A stretch of 64,000 nucleotides of DNA from Megamerina dolium (taxonomy: Eukaryota; Arthropoda; Insecta; Diptera; Megamerinidae), in contig OY978530.1 in assembly GCA_963854835.1 (NCBI GenBank), positions 22,638,937-22,702,936 of the forward strand, given 5' to 3'. The first letter of the stretch is position 1, and the number at the start of each line of letters is the position of its first letter. Made by a program: the position numbers and the translations under genes. This document shows positions 41,701 through 52,849 of the stretch, in pieces. The notes below the pieces were generated by a model, which was not told the DNA's origin, made no database searches, and saw only the letters and a program-made list of their open reading frames with translations.

Positions 41701-44700
41701 GTTGGACACTGTAACATATGGTACGAAATCTGCCGCCTTTTTGGCAATGCATCAACTTTCGTACGATGAAGAAGAGTCATTTCCAATAGGCGCAAAAATC
41801 GTGAGAAGAGATTTTTATGTTGACGATCTTATTTCAGGCGGAGATACTATAGAGGAAGTGGTTGAGATCAGACGTCAGGTTAAAGGTTTACTTCAGCGTG
41901 GAGGATTCAACATTCGTAAGTGGTGCTCAAACGAGGCTAGTACCCTTCAAGGCATTGTTGACTCAGAACGTGAGAGTATGCTCAAATTCCATGATGGAAC
42001 TTATGTAACGAAGACTTTTGGCCTCGTCTGGGAACCTAGCACTGATAACTTCTTATTCTCTTTTTCGCCTATCGCACATAACGCACGCGCAACAAAGCGT
42101 ACGATACTTTCACATATCGCTAAATTTTATGATCCGCTTGGACTTGTTTCGCCAGTTATTACGAAAGCAAAAATTCTCCTACAAACCCTTTGGAAAGAAA
42201 AACTGCAATGGGACGAAAGTTTGCCTCAGTCATTGCTAGCTAGCTGGACTGACATTTGTGCTCAGTATGGTTTAGTGAGCAGTTTTAAATTTTCTCGTTT
42301 TATATTGATACCTCATTCCAGTTGGGAGATTCATGCCTTTTGCGACGCAAGTTTGGCAGCGTTTGGTGCTTGCGTCTACATTCGTTCGAAGTGTGATAGT
42401 TTCTTAAAATCATGCTTACTTTGTGCAAAGTCGAGAGTCTCGCCTCTGAAGAGTCTAACCATACCTAAATTGGACTTGTCTGCAGCGTTATTGCTTGCGG
42501 AATTGGTAGCATCCATATCGCAAGATTTTCCACATTCTCACACCGTTCACTGCTGGTCAGACTCAATGGCTTCGCGAACAACCATCAAATTTCAACATTT
42601 TTGTATCAAATAGAGTGAGCCAGATTCAAACGCTAACTCAAGGTATGACTTGGCATCATGTGCCTACTTCTTTGAACCCAGCCGACATCCTTTCGAGAGG
42701 ATGCACTCCGAATGAACTTCTAAATTCTAAACTTTGGAACAATGGTCCACCATTTTTATCAAAAGAGCACTCAGATTGGCCGAATAGAATCGATTTTTTA
42801 ACGGATTTACCCGAACGGCGACGGAAGGTTTTAATTACTTCTCAACTACGCGACATAACATTGCGATTGCAAATACCACAACTCCTTTCACAAGTTGCAG
42901 CGCATCTTTGCATACGTTTACCATTTTTTCCAACCGCGCAGTACTCACGTTGATAGCCAACCGCTGACTCCACTGAACATCAAAAGGGGTACACACCTAC
43001 TAATTCGTCACATTCAACAAGTTCATTTTGCTCAAAGCATTGAGCTTAAAGCGCTACGGCTTGATAAGAAACTTAACTCGTCAAGCAAACTACGCTCATT
43101 AAATCCATTTGTCGACTCATTCGGGCTTCTTCGCGTTGGAGGGCGCTTGCAAAACTCATTTGAAGCAAAACATCCACTTCTATTGCCAAAGCATCATCCA
43201 GTCACTAACGCAATAATTGACTACTTTCATCGTAAATATCTACATGCAGGACCACAGAGCGTACTAGCGTCGATTCGACAGCAATATTGGCCAATTGGTG
43301 GTCGAAAGACTGTTGCCAGTGTTATAAACAAATGCATTCGATGTTTTCGTTTGAAACTAAAAATTTACGAGCATATTATGGGTAGCCTACCATCCGACAG
43401 AGTACAAGCAAACAGAGCCTTTTTCGCTACTGGTATTGACCATTGCGGGCCATTCTACTATAAATCAGAAGTTCGGACTAGGCCACCTATCAAATGCTAC
43501 ATATGCATTTTCGTTTGCTTCAGCACGAAGGCTTGTCATCTGGAACTTGTTCAAGACCTTTCCACATCATCATTTTTAGCAGCTCTAAAACGCTTTATTT
43601 GCACAAGAGGCAAGCCACACACCATTTGGTCTGATAATGCAACGAACTTTGTCGGAGCTAAAAACGAGATGCAAGATTTAAGGCAATTGCTTTTAAGCAA
43701 TTCTCATAACACTGAAATCACCAATCAATGCATCTCAGAAGGCATCGCATGGAGATTCATTCCGCCTCGTTCACCACACTTTGGTGGATTATGGGAGGCA
43801 GCGGTTAAGTCAGCGAAATTCCACTTTCTACGTGTCGTTGGCCTCTCAATTCTAACATTTGAAGAGCTTCGCACTTTTGTGTGTCAAATCGGACCGATAA
43901 TTAATTCTCGCCCACTTTGTCCAATTTCAGAGAATCCAGATGATTTGGACGTGCTGAGACCTGCTCATTTCCTCATAGGTGCGCCATTTACATCTTTCGT
44001 TGAACCAGACGTCAACAGTCTCGATATCAGTCGTTTAAACCGATGGCAGCGCATTTGTCATATGCAGCAAGTTGGAAAAAGTGGAGCAGCTCATACCTCT
44101 CACTTCTACAAGAGCGAGTCAAGTGGCAAAAATCAAATGGCGGTATTCAAGCTGGAAATATGGTCATTTTAAATGACGAAAACCTACCATCACTGAAATG
44201 GCGACTAGGGCGTGTAGAGACTTTAATTTATGGCTCAGATGGCGTGGCTCGTGTTGCAATTATTCGCACTGCCATTGGACTTGTTAAGCGAGCTGTGGGG
44301 AAAATTGCTGTGCTTCCTATTGAGAATGAATCCGTTGAAAGCCTACACCTTCCAACGTGGGGAGGATGTTTGCAGCAGCACTAATTTTATATCGGGACTC
44401 GCAGCACTATTTCTATTTCGGGACTCGCAGAGCTAACTTTCATATCATATAATAAACTATCATCTTCTATTGGAATGTACTAAATCTCGAGATCATATAC
44501 GAAACTGTAATTCTCTTATTCTCTGAATTTAGTGATCATACATACAACTGTAAACTCTCTCATTGCAGTTGACTAAAATTGTATCTATTTCTTTCATTAT
44601 CTTATTCTTATGTACATATAATCATAAGCATAGCCTAACTTTAATATTCTACTGTTAAATTCACTTCTACTGCGACCACGAATCAATAAAGTTAACAAAC

Positions 44701-47700
44701 TTTTTTTAAGAGTTTAATTTTAAATTTGCAAATAGGTGGAGCAAATCAGCTCTTCCTCGAAACAGCCATATTAAGTTTGCCTAAGTGTTTTTAGAATAAA
44801 TGGGAAAAAAGGGTCTAAATTAATATCGGAGCGAAATATGTAGTTTAGATACATATGGTAAAATTGCACGGAATCATTTTGTGGAACCTTTTTACCCGTT
44901 AGCTCTCTCTCACGAAAGGGTCGGTTTAGTCGCTAGAGGGTTATAATATTCCAGACAAAATTTTGCTGGAAATTTCACTAGGGGTATTCTCATACCAAAT
45001 CTGTATACAAAGAACGTAAAAGTCCACAGAAAGTAAAAAACATGTATGTCCCTTTGATATATGCAACAATTTTTTATGCTCTCTTTTAACCTTAGGATTA
45101 CTAAGGATTTTTTTTTAAATAAAATTAATTTAATATTTGCAGGTTTTCCTTTCGCAGGAATAATAGTACTTTCTATCACTTACATTTTGGCTTTATTTTG
45201 TAATTTCACAATAGCGAAAAGAAACTTAAAGACCGCTCACACTACATATTTAGTGCTAATCAATTTTAAATTAACATACATAACAAAAGCAAAAGAGCAT
45301 AGGTCACCCGCGTGGGTATTGGTAATTCAAAGGTTAATAGCATTTACTTTGCGAATGAACATAGTTGCACCCCATATTTGTGCACATCCAGTGGTGCAGG
45401 AGGGATTTTGGAAAGGGGGGTCAGATGAAAATTATGTGTAAGAAAAAATTTTTATGAATGGTATTTAAATATCTATATATTATTATTTTTCTCTTTTAAC
45501 AAACCCTGTATACTGTATACATCTACTCAAAAATATACCCGTGATATCACTTTTTTTGAGCTTTGTCACAGGGTTCCTTCAGAAGCTTTTTCATGGCAAG
45601 TTGTTATTGTCAGAAGAATTGCCAATTGCTTGCCGACATGTAGGTACCGTTCGGAAGAAAAATCTCTTCGATATTAAATTTGTGCTTCAGCCGGGTATTG
45701 AACATACGACATACAGATCAGAAAGCCAACGCACTAACCACTGAGCTCCGGGACCCACAAATATTTACCTGTGAACATTACCTGTGAATTATTGAATTCA
45801 GAGAAAAACTATATGTGGATTGCAAAAGTGCACAGCATGGGTACATTTCAATAATAAGGATGAGTCGAACCTAGAATGTTCGAACCTAATTGCATACAAA
45901 AAAGTGATCACCATAATTGTGTGGCTTCTATATACGGCAAATAAAGCTGTGTCCCAATTGTATAAATAAATAGCTTAAATATAAATAATTTTTGGATTCA
46001 GCATAAACATTCTATTAAAAAAGCAAAAAGAGAAGTCCGACCACAACTGCTTGTGCTACTGCTGTGGTAAATATGTAGCATATATAATATTAACGTCTCC
46101 CATTCTTCAAATCCATTAGACGATTGTAGCAATTATTACACACTATATTTGGCACCCAAATCTGGTCCAGTACAAAGTTTTGGTTGAAGTACTTGTCGTA
46201 TGCTTGAATAAAATCTGTACTGAAACTTTCCTTTTTTTTACTTTTAGAATTCTAATAAATACAGGATTAGAAAAAGTATGCTGCCCTGTGGAATATCGGC
46301 ACTCATTTTTCTATTATTTGAAAATGCTTTACTTTGTTTTATACGTAAATAAATGTCTTCTATATAAGATTCCAATACATCAGTAAAGTGTGTCGGAAAT
46401 ACTGCTTCTTGTAAATCAGTAACTCGTGTTACTGATTTACACATCTGAAAATTTGGCGGGATAGGCACTGTTTTTCTGAAAAGCTTCTCCTATCTTATGC
46501 ACTATTCTGTCTTTTTGATCATTGGTCGAATTTCGAACACAAATTGCTGGAAAAGTATGAGCTGTTCGAGTATAATTACATTTGTTCAAACGCTTGACTA
46601 ATAGCTTTTCAATTACTTTTACCATTAACGGGAGCAGTGAAATTGGATGGTTGAAAGTTATAATTTCAGAAACTTTCCATTGCAGTGGCACATGCTTTAG
46701 TTTAATAAAGTACATGTATTCATGATTGTCGTTACCTTAATCAATGAATTATTTGAGATATTTTTGAGAACATCTGCTAATCAATCATAACATCTGTTAT
46801 TAAATCAATTTCGGTGATTTCTTCGATTTTAGTCTAGAGATTTGTACCCCTATACTTGAATTTCTATGAACTCTTGAATAGCTGAAGGCGGTGTGAATCA
46901 TTCGATTCTCTTATAGGACTGAAAGATTCTTCTAAGTGCCTTAAATGATGCAACCGTTTTTTGTTTATTTTTTCAAAAATATGCCGAACTTGCCGTTCGA
47001 TTTTCCGTTTTTTAGTGTAGCAATTCCGTTTGAAAGATGTTAGGGCTTTTTTGACTTCTATTGTAAAATAGTCATTAATTAGAAGACCAACTAATCATAT
47101 TGTTTTGTTTCCTATACGCATGGTTCCTTATTTCGCATATATGCAGATATTGACGAATGTGAGACGGGCGAGCACAATTGTGCAGAAAACCAAATATGTC
47201 GAAATCGAAATGGTGGCTATATTTGTTCCTGTCCCCCTGGTCATCAGCTGATGCGCTCATCGAATGGTCTCAATCGGTGTGTTGACCTCAATGAATGCGA
47301 ACAAGAACGGCCCTCGGTTTGTCCGTTTAATGCTCAGTGCATGAACACAATCGGATCGTATTATTGCGAATGCAAGCCAGGCTTTCAGAAAAGTCGTGAT
47401 AACGATCGCATCTGCTTAGACGTCGACGAATGTCAAGAGATACCTGGCTTATGTCAGCAGAAATGTGTCAACTTCTGGGGTGGATATCGCTGTACCTGCA
47501 ATCCAGGCTACGAGATTAGTGCCGACAATCGAACGTGCAACGATCTAGACGAGTGCGAGGTACACAAATCGTATAAATTATGTATGGGCTTTTGCAATAA
47601 TGTACCCGGCTCGTATGAGTGCTCATGTCCGCGTGGCTACACGCTTGCTATGGATAAGAATACGTGTCGCGATATCGACGAGTGCGTCACTGGCGAAGTA

Positions 47701-48095
47701 TGCACTGGTCGCAATGATATCTGCACGAATATTCGTGGCAGCTATCGTTGTACCACCATACATTGCCCCTCTGGATACATTAACGATCCCGATCAAAGAA
47801 AGTAAGCGAAAAAATGACAGATCTTCGTTTTGTTGCTAATTAAATTCTTACAGCCGCTGTCGCCAGGCAAGCAACATCTGTGAAGGTGACGAGTGTTACA
47901 GTAAACCGACAGCATATACGTACAATTTTATCACGCTTGTGTCCAAATTGATTATCCCACCGGAGGGTCGAATCATATTCAGTCTACGTGGACCACTTTG
48001 GTATGATGACTCGGATTTTGGTTTGAAGATAATTAAAATACAAGCCGCAGCTAATATTGAAAAGGCATCCGATTATCATTTTGAGTAAGTTTAAC

Positions 48096-48168
<73 letters not shown>

Positions 48169-48176
48169 AATATATG

Positions 48177-48235
<59 letters not shown>

Positions 48236-48262
48236 ATAAAAAATAAAAATAAAAAAAAAAAA

Positions 48263-48329
<67 letters not shown>

Positions 48330-48343
48330 AATATATATATTTA

Positions 48344-48400
<57 letters not shown>

Positions 48401-48429
48401 ATATATATATTTATAAATATATATATTTA

Positions 48430-48492
<63 letters not shown>

Positions 48493-51400
48493 GACCCCGC
48501 AAAAGTATGGGTAAATTTCAAAAATGACATATATTTCGTGCTTTTCGCTATATTTTTTTGATGAGGACCGTTTTATTGAGCATGTTCCTATAAAAAGCAT
48601 TTTATAAATGATATCTGATTTTTGTACAAAAATATTTCTTTTTATGGTAAAAAAAAATGTTAATATATCAAATGAGACGTTTCTCCTAAATATGGTGCCT
48701 TCGGTTTGATGATGGCCGCACAAACTTTGGGCATTCCTTCCATCAATTTTTGGAATTTTTCTGGTTGGAGTTATTCCCAAGCATTCTTTAAACATTCCCA
48801 CAAGTGAAATTCGAACTTCTCTGTTTCTCTGTTTCGTACTTCTCTGTCGAACTCATCCCATAATAATTCAATAGGAAAAGCGTCGGGCCATTCCATGAAT
48901 TGAAAAGTGCCGTTGTCTTCTTTCAATTTGATGTAGTTTGTACAAAGTTTGGATGTATGTTCAGGGTTATTATCTTACTGAAACAGGAACCTCTGACCTA
49001 TCAAATTCAGGCCAGATGGAATAACGTGGTTCTGAAGTATTCGGTGATACTGTTCCTTCCGCATTCTTCCTTCCATTTTCATCAAATCGCCTACACCATG
49101 AAAGCAAAAACAAACCTGGACCATCACAGTGTCTTCTTCAAACTTGACTGTAAGCTTAACATCGTTCGCCTGATTTCTACAGCAGAACATTCACCGTTTG
49201 TTCCCGAAAACTTAAAATTTGGATTCATCGGTCCATAACATCTGAGTGCACTGATCCATCAATCAATTGACATGTTCTTTTGTCTATTTGAGTCGTTTTT
49301 GATGAACGCAATAATGTTTTTTGGCAGCGACTCACCATACAAACCGGCTTTATGCAACCGACGTACTACCGTTGTTTCGAGATTGGATTCGATATGGTTT
49401 CATTAATTTTGGGTCGTAAATCTGGGACAGTTTTGAATCGGGAACGTTTGCTGTTCATTTGAAACAGACGATCATCCTGTTCGGTTGTTTTTCTGGGTCC
49501 TTCCAGAGCATTTCTGTTATCAAACGATTTCGTTTCAGCGTATCTTGTCAAGGTTGTGCGAACTCCTTTCAAAGAGACACCCACAATTTGTGCAATTTTT
49601 CTCATTGAATGACCGAATTTTTGCAAAATAACAATTTGAGCTGGCTTTTCCTTTGATATCTGCTTGAATTTTGCCATTTTGATGGATTAGATTATGTTTT
49701 GACATTAGTAATTATAGTATGATAAAAACGTGTTGAACTGATTATGCACACAAGTGATAAATTGTCAAAATACACAGTTATGAATTTGACTTGTGGTGGC
49801 AAACGAGGTAAGACATTTTGAAATATGTGCAAATTTATTAAAAAGCGATTCGGGTCGAAATATGCCAAAAGATTTTTGGTATCTCTAAAATCACCATATT
49901 TTGATCAAATGAAACAACAACAATAACTGAAAAATATAGCACTAAAATGAGTGAGTTATCTCAGAGATATGTATGGCTCAAAAAGTAGCTTTTAACGCTA
50001 TGGAGCTTTGGAGAGTTTAACATATGAAAAAGAAGTTCATATAAAATTAATGAATAAATGGTATGACCGGGAATTAGCGCAATTAAATAAATACAAATAT
50101 TATACTTACTCACAGGTGGTAGAAACTGGAGAGTGGTATGAGCATAAACATATAAATAAAACATATGAGAGACTAATAAAAAAAATAAATACAAATTTAT
50201 GGAAAACATAATTAAAATAAATGAAGATAATACTAAATATATGTGGAGATATCTCAAGCAAACGGTATGCTTGACACGAGTTAATGAAGGGATTAAAAAA
50301 GCATTAATAGATGGTGTACTAGTATAGAATGAAATTGAATTGGCTAATGGGCTTAATAGGTATTTTATAAACAGTGTGATCGAAATTAATAGAAAAATAG
50401 AGTTTTTCAAGGACAGTACGCAAAAGAAATAATCACAGAAGAAGTAATCAAAATACTAAAATATTTTAAATACAAAATAGGCGGGTAAAAACTATTGTCG
50501 GATGGCATAGTATGCCTATAGAGTCGATAGAGTACACGGGGTACTTCCACTCACAAAAAATCAATAATGGCATACAAGATGGTATCGTATTAGGGTGGAA
50601 AACGTCAAGAGTGGTACCAGTGGAAAAAGTTAAAAGGACAATGAAACAAGAAGAGTTTAGTCCAATAAATGCTTTACCAAGTGATAAGTAAATTATTGAA
50701 GTATATGAATCAATTGGTAAAACACCTTGAAGATAATAATCCCTTAATTCAATAACAATTAGGGTTTATGGTGATCTCTGATTGGAAAGAAGAACTTAAT
50801 AATAAAAATGTTTTCTCAGTTTTCCTGGACCTCAAAAGGGCAGTTGAAACGGTGGATAGGGAGATTTTAATTAAGAAAATGGAAACAATTGGTATAACTG
50901 ATAACTTAAACGGTTTCACAGTTATCTGAACAGATAGCGAACAGCAATAATTCAACAAAGCAGATGTGTTGGAAGTGTCCATAAGGATACCTCAAGGTTC
51001 AGTTTTGGCCCCCACATAGTTTCTTATATATAAATTATATAGCCAGCGCTATGGATTATTGTAAAATTAAGCTATTTGCCGACGATGCATTAATTATGAT
51101 TAGTGAAAATAATATTAATGTAGCACTATTAAAAATGCAACATGTAATTAATTATTTATATAAATGGCTATGCGAAAACAGATTCAAACTTAATACTAAT
51201 AAATCAAAATAAATGATCATAACAAGAAGTAATGTCAACGATGAGGACATAGTTGAGTTAAAAATAAATAATATAAGTACTCAAAAAGTTAAAAGTGTAA
51301 AATATAATATTTAGGCATAATAGTTGACAATAAACTTAAATTCGAAGAACATATTAACTATATAGTACAGAAAGTTTCAAAAATATCTAAATATATATGT

Positions 51401-52650
51401 ACAAAGAGAATATAAAATTATATAAATCAACTATTGAACTAAAATTCGTATAAAAAAAAAATTTTAAATTCGTATACTATATACAAAAATATTGATAAAC
51501 TCCAAAAGCTTCAAAACAGATGTATAAAATTTATCGTAAAAAAAGCAGACACTCGAACTTCTGAAAAGTTTAATAGTTTGAATTGGTTAAGTGTGAAGCA
51601 AAAGATTTTCTTTCATTCCATGAAGCTGATATGTAGTGTTGTATGCAGTGTGGTGTTGGTTAAACAAACACATAATATAGATACAAGAAATAAACATAAT
51701 TTTAAATTGCCACTGTTCAGGACAGAAATAAACAAAATATTTTCTACAGAAGGTTAAAATGTTGGGTGGGTGCCGTAGCTCAGTGGTTAGTGTGTTGGCC
51801 TTCTGATATGTAGGTCGTGTTTCAATCCCCGGCTGTTGGATAACAAATTTAATATCGAAAAGATTTTTCTTTCTAACGGTACCCACCTCTCGGCAAGCAA
51901 TTGGCAATTCTTCCGACAGTAACAACTTGCCATGAAAAAAGCTTCTAAAAGAACTCTGTGACAAAGCTCAGAAAAAGTGATGTCACAAGGGTTCTGCCGT
52001 TCGGAACCGGCTAAAATAAGTAGGTCCCTTCTAATACTATCTAAAATTTAACACGCACAACAGTAATGGAAGAGAAGCTTGGCCAATGAGCCCTTCGGGG
52101 CGTTAAGTGCCACATATTTATTTTTTGTTTTATAGGTTAAAATGTTTTAACGAACTCCCAATGGACATCAAAACATGTATGGGAATTTTAGCTTTTAATG
52201 TAAAATTGTATAAATTTTTAAAAACTTAGCAATAAGGTAGCATATGGATACTTTTTGTACTAAATTAGGATTTTAGCCGTAATAACAAGATAAATAAAAC
52301 AACATGTCAAAAATCATAAGAATAACCTTATTTCATAAAAACATGTTGAATAAAACGGCTCTCGTCAAAAAAAATATAGCCGAAAATACAAAATATGTAT
52401 CATATTTAAAATTTTAAACTTTTGCAGGATAGTATATATGTATGTATATCATACCTCCAATATAGACCTACCCGTCCCCTTTTGTAGCACAATCAAAGGT
52501 AAACACCAGGTACATTTGGCTCTTAAACGCTCACTGGAAGGTCCACAGGATATTGAGCTTGAATTGAGCATGACCGTCTTTACAAATGGAACACCACGTG
52601 GCAAAACCGTTGCGAAAATCTTCGTCCTGGTTTCACAATATACATTTTAA
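35207..52650 (+). CDS. Fibulin-like extracellular matrix protein (3' eight exons)
   Basis: The single host gene seen. Joined exons (35207-35704, 35760-36260, 36329-36469, 36540-36911, 36981-37118, 47147-47801, 47854-48084, 52488-52650) keep one frame and would encode about 900 residues: a row of about twelve EGF modules, most with the calcium-binding D-I/V-D/N-E-C start and the C-x-N-t-x-G-S-Y-x-C core, then a fibulin-type C-terminal module. Exons 1-6 start in phase 1, as is usual for EGF modules. Fibulins are secreted glycoproteins of basement membranes and elastic fibres; D. melanogaster has a fibulin-like gene (CG31999, from memory). The 5' exons with signal peptide are not in view. Transposons fill the two large introns without disturbing the splice sites. 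Confidence 0.88.
35760..36260 (+). CDS. Fibulin-like gene, visible exon 2
   Basis: Acceptor cttttacag, donor gtacgt. Three modules: [37 protein letters not shown] (with a long loop before its last cysteines) and [20 protein letters not shown]. Phase 1 at both ends, 501 bp. Confidence 0.87.
36329..36469 (+). CDS. Fibulin-like gene, visible exon 3
   Basis: Acceptor cttcttgcag, donor gtgcga (weak). One calcium-binding [21 protein letters not shown] through [11 protein letters not shown]; 141 bp, phase 1-1. Confidence 0.85.
36540..36911 (+). CDS. Fibulin-like gene, visible exon 4, with split EGF module
   Basis: Acceptor ctttcatgcag, donor gtgagt. Starts as an EGF module ([23 protein letters not shown]) but about 80 residues rich in Thr, Ser and Tyr follow before the closing [16 protein letters not shown]. 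The insert may carry O-glycans (inference). Confidence 0.85.
36981..37118 (+). CDS. Fibulin-like gene, visible exon 5
   Basis: Acceptor ccatatatag, donor gtgggt. One EGF module, [17 protein letters not shown] through [11 protein letters not shown]; phase 1-1. Followed by the 10-kb transposon-filled intron. Confidence 0.85.
37395..38045 (-). pseudogene. RTE-like LINE fragment E (in intron)
   Basis: Minus-strand copy of the LINE C-terminal tail (37395-37600) fused by a deletion to the RT middle section (37617-38045). The left end matches the ...WRQLAKN region and the right end the FRPGKST region. Several stops. Inserted in the large fibulin intron in antisense orientation. Confidence 0.8.
38140..38470 (+). 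mobile_element. tRNA-derived SINE, copy 4 (slightly 5' truncated)
   Basis: Begins within the tRNA-like head (ttcgccttctgatc), lacking the A box but keeping the B box, and ends gccacatatttatttttat. A possible target duplication tagtctacaacta occurs at about 38118-38130 and 38472-38484, with ten extra bases before the 5' end. Confidence 0.85.
38553..38621 (+). pseudogene. RTE-like LINE fragment G
   Basis: aaaactacactctacaag followed by catcatgcctgtccta matches the RT thumb coding region of copy C, then jumps about 90 bp to agatctttggacctatttgc. A tiny internally deleted scrap. Confidence 0.8.
38663..39066 (+). repeat. 5' LTR of the BEL/Pao element
   Basis: 404 bp, begins tgttcgcagcagcac, ends cctcgaaaca; contains aataaa near 38989 as a likely polyadenylation signal. 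Confidence 0.9.
39069..39086 (+). promoter_or_regulatory. Primer-binding site, probably tRNA-Trp
   Basis: tggtaaccccgacgtgat, two bases after the LTR, is one base away from the complement of the tRNA-Trp 3' end as known from avian retrovirus primer sites. Confidence 0.7.
39298..42613 (+). pseudogene. BEL/Pao Gag-protease-RT-RNase H
   Basis: Starts [15 protein letters not shown] at 39298; a frameshift near 39480 leads into the main frame, open to 42613. Order: Pao Gag ([20 protein letters not shown], then [19 protein letters not shown]); zinc knuckles [14 protein letters not shown] and [14 protein letters not shown] (40190-40335); protease with [18 protein letters not shown] (40575-40630); RT from [19 protein letters not shown] (41456) through [11 protein letters not shown] and the [12 protein letters not shown] catalytic box (41811-41846); and the RNase H-like part with [20 protein letters not shown] (42325) and the [11 protein letters not shown] block. 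Near 42568 a frameshift ends the frame early; the coding sense continues in another frame at 42615. Confidence 0.9.
42615..44364 (+). pseudogene. BEL/Pao integrase and C-terminal domain
   Basis: Continues from the frameshift: [17 protein letters not shown] (42645-42695). A frame change near 42945 leads to the integrase frame, with VGGRLQNSF and the HHCC region (HRKYLHAGP ... INKCIRCFR). The catalytic core follows with [10 protein letters not shown] (Asp, about 43437), [16 protein letters not shown] (Asp, about 43628) and [16 protein letters not shown] (Glu, about 43797). A last frameshift near 44080 moves to the DUF5641-like end ([20 protein letters not shown], about 44150-44210). All three integrase acidic residues are present; only frame errors disable it. 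Confidence 0.88.
44367..44764 (+). repeat. 3' LTR of the BEL/Pao element
   Basis: 398 bp; begins tgtttgcagcagcac, ends cctcgaaaca. It differs from the 5' LTR by small deletions (ga, tc, caa) and a handful of substitutions. Confidence 0.9.
44765..45540. other. Intron sequence, nothing recognised
   Basis: Non-repetitive intronic DNA of the fibulin gene. Open frames here carry no known motif. Confidence 0.45.
45542..45755 (-). mobile_element. tRNA-derived SINE, copy 5 (3' truncated)
   Basis: Reverse orientation. The tRNA-like head is at the right (complement of gtgggtcccggagctcagtgg, diverged A box), with the body to the left. It lacks the last third of the element. Confidence 0.8.
45756..46235. 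other. Intron sequence, nothing recognised
   Basis: AT-rich, no motif. Confidence 0.4.
46240..47075 (-). pseudogene. Jockey-like LINE fragment in intron
   Basis: Minus strand: [20 protein letters not shown] and [14 protein letters not shown] (46600-46715), the start of a jockey-type RT, then [19 protein letters not shown] (46250-46310), the palm motif before the catalytic box. The region 46750-47075 reads in pieces as the linker upstream of RT. YADD lies beyond the break and is lost. Confidence 0.7.
47147..47801 (+). CDS. Fibulin-like gene, visible exon 6
   Basis: Acceptor catatatgcag, donor gtaagc; starts phase 1, ends phase 2. Five tandem calcium-binding EGF modules: [71 protein letters not shown] and [18 protein letters not shown], the last ending in the modified form [12 protein letters not shown] that precedes fibulin C-terminal modules. 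Confidence 0.9.
47854..48084 (+). CDS. Fibulin-like gene, visible exon 7 (fibulin C-terminal module)
   Basis: Acceptor aaattcttacag, donor gtaagt; phase 2 at both ends. Encodes [20 protein letters not shown] and [19 protein letters not shown], then [20 protein letters not shown], matching the conserved beta-sandwich-like fibulin end. Confidence 0.87.
48093..48490. repeat. Long (TA)n microsatellite in intron
   Basis: About 400 bp of alternating TA broken by tttata and poly-A interruptions, beginning nine bases after the exon 7 donor site. Frames of alternating Ile-Tyr here are not genes. Confidence 0.95.
48491..49690 (-). pseudogene. Tc1-like transposase relic
   Basis: Minus strand from 49677: [20 protein letters not shown] and [20 protein letters not shown], the paired helix-turn-helix domain. 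Later come MLWTDESKF (first catalytic Asp, about 49240), [10 protein letters not shown] (second block, DNDPKHT-like, about 48975) and [14 protein letters not shown] (third block, about 48860). The DD34E spacing is disturbed by frameshifts and stops. Inverted ends were not found. Confidence 0.75.
49691..49974. other. Intron spacer, nothing recognised
   Basis: No motif. Confidence 0.4.
49975..52230 (+). pseudogene. Jockey/CR1-like LINE relic, split by a SINE
   Basis: Starts with a linker segment ([20 protein letters not shown], 50056). RT pieces follow: [20 protein letters not shown] (50770-50830), IPQGSVLAP (50988), [20 protein letters not shown] (51070-51130, FADD catalytic box present), FKLNTNKSK and VKSVKY (51185-51300). 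The RT tail [16 protein letters not shown] and [18 protein letters not shown] (51570-51625) follows, with [11 protein letters not shown] at 51690. A SINE interrupts at 51764-52133, after which the end of the coding sequence resumes ([16 protein letters not shown], 52145-52190). Many frame breaks. Confidence 0.8.
51764..52133 (+). mobile_element. tRNA-derived SINE, copy 6, with target duplication
   Basis: Full length with A and B boxes. Flanked by the perfect 13-bp direct repeat aggttaaaatgtt (51751-51763 and 52134-52146), which proves retrotransposition into the LINE relic. Confidence 0.93.
52488..52650 (+). CDS. Fibulin-like gene, last exon
   Basis: The acceptor taken is ccccttttgtag at 52476-52487, with a strong pyrimidine tract; an in-frame alternative at 52427 (acttttgcag) would add 20 residues. 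Phase 2 start. Encodes [20 protein letters not shown] and [20 protein letters not shown] and ends VSQYTF with the stop at 52648-52650, the usual end of the fibulin C-terminal module. Confidence 0.82.
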
Positions 52651-52849
52651 AAAAATCGAAAGTCTCCTCCTTGTTTTTCATAAATATTCATAAATATAAG
52701 CATATACAAAATTCGATTTTTGTTTGAATAAAAGTTATAAAAATAAATAAATAAAAGTAACTTGGTTTTTGGAAAACTGTATTGTCTTTCTTTCGGCCAT
52801 AATTATTATTAGAAAAACTCCTAAGCAAAAACTTTAGCATGTCCAGACT
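52651..52849. other. 3' flank of the fibulin-like gene
   Basis: Contains aataaa near 52740 (and 52723 region gaataaaag) as possible polyadenylation signals. Confidence 0.45.

Larger units (their letters stand above)
38663..44764 (+). mobile_element. BEL/Pao LTR retrotransposon, nearly complete
   Basis: Two LTRs (38663-39066 and 44367-44764) with TG...CA ends, a primer site at 39069, and a purine-rich run (gtggggagga) before the 3' LTR. The internal region encodes the full BEL/Pao set: Gag, zinc knuckles, protease, RT, RNase H, integrase and a C-terminal DUF5641-type domain, broken by about four frameshifts. LTRs differ by a few substitutions and small indels (about 98% by eye), so it is moderately young. 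No matching 5-bp target duplication was seen. It lies in sense orientation in the large fibulin intron. Confidence 0.92.

Noticed and set aside
45061..45441. 126-codon open frame in the large intron
   Set aside because: Hydrophobic start from a T-rich run, no family resemblance, no splice context.
48057..48239. Open frame of alternating Ile-Tyr
   Set aside because: By-product of a (TA)n microsatellite.
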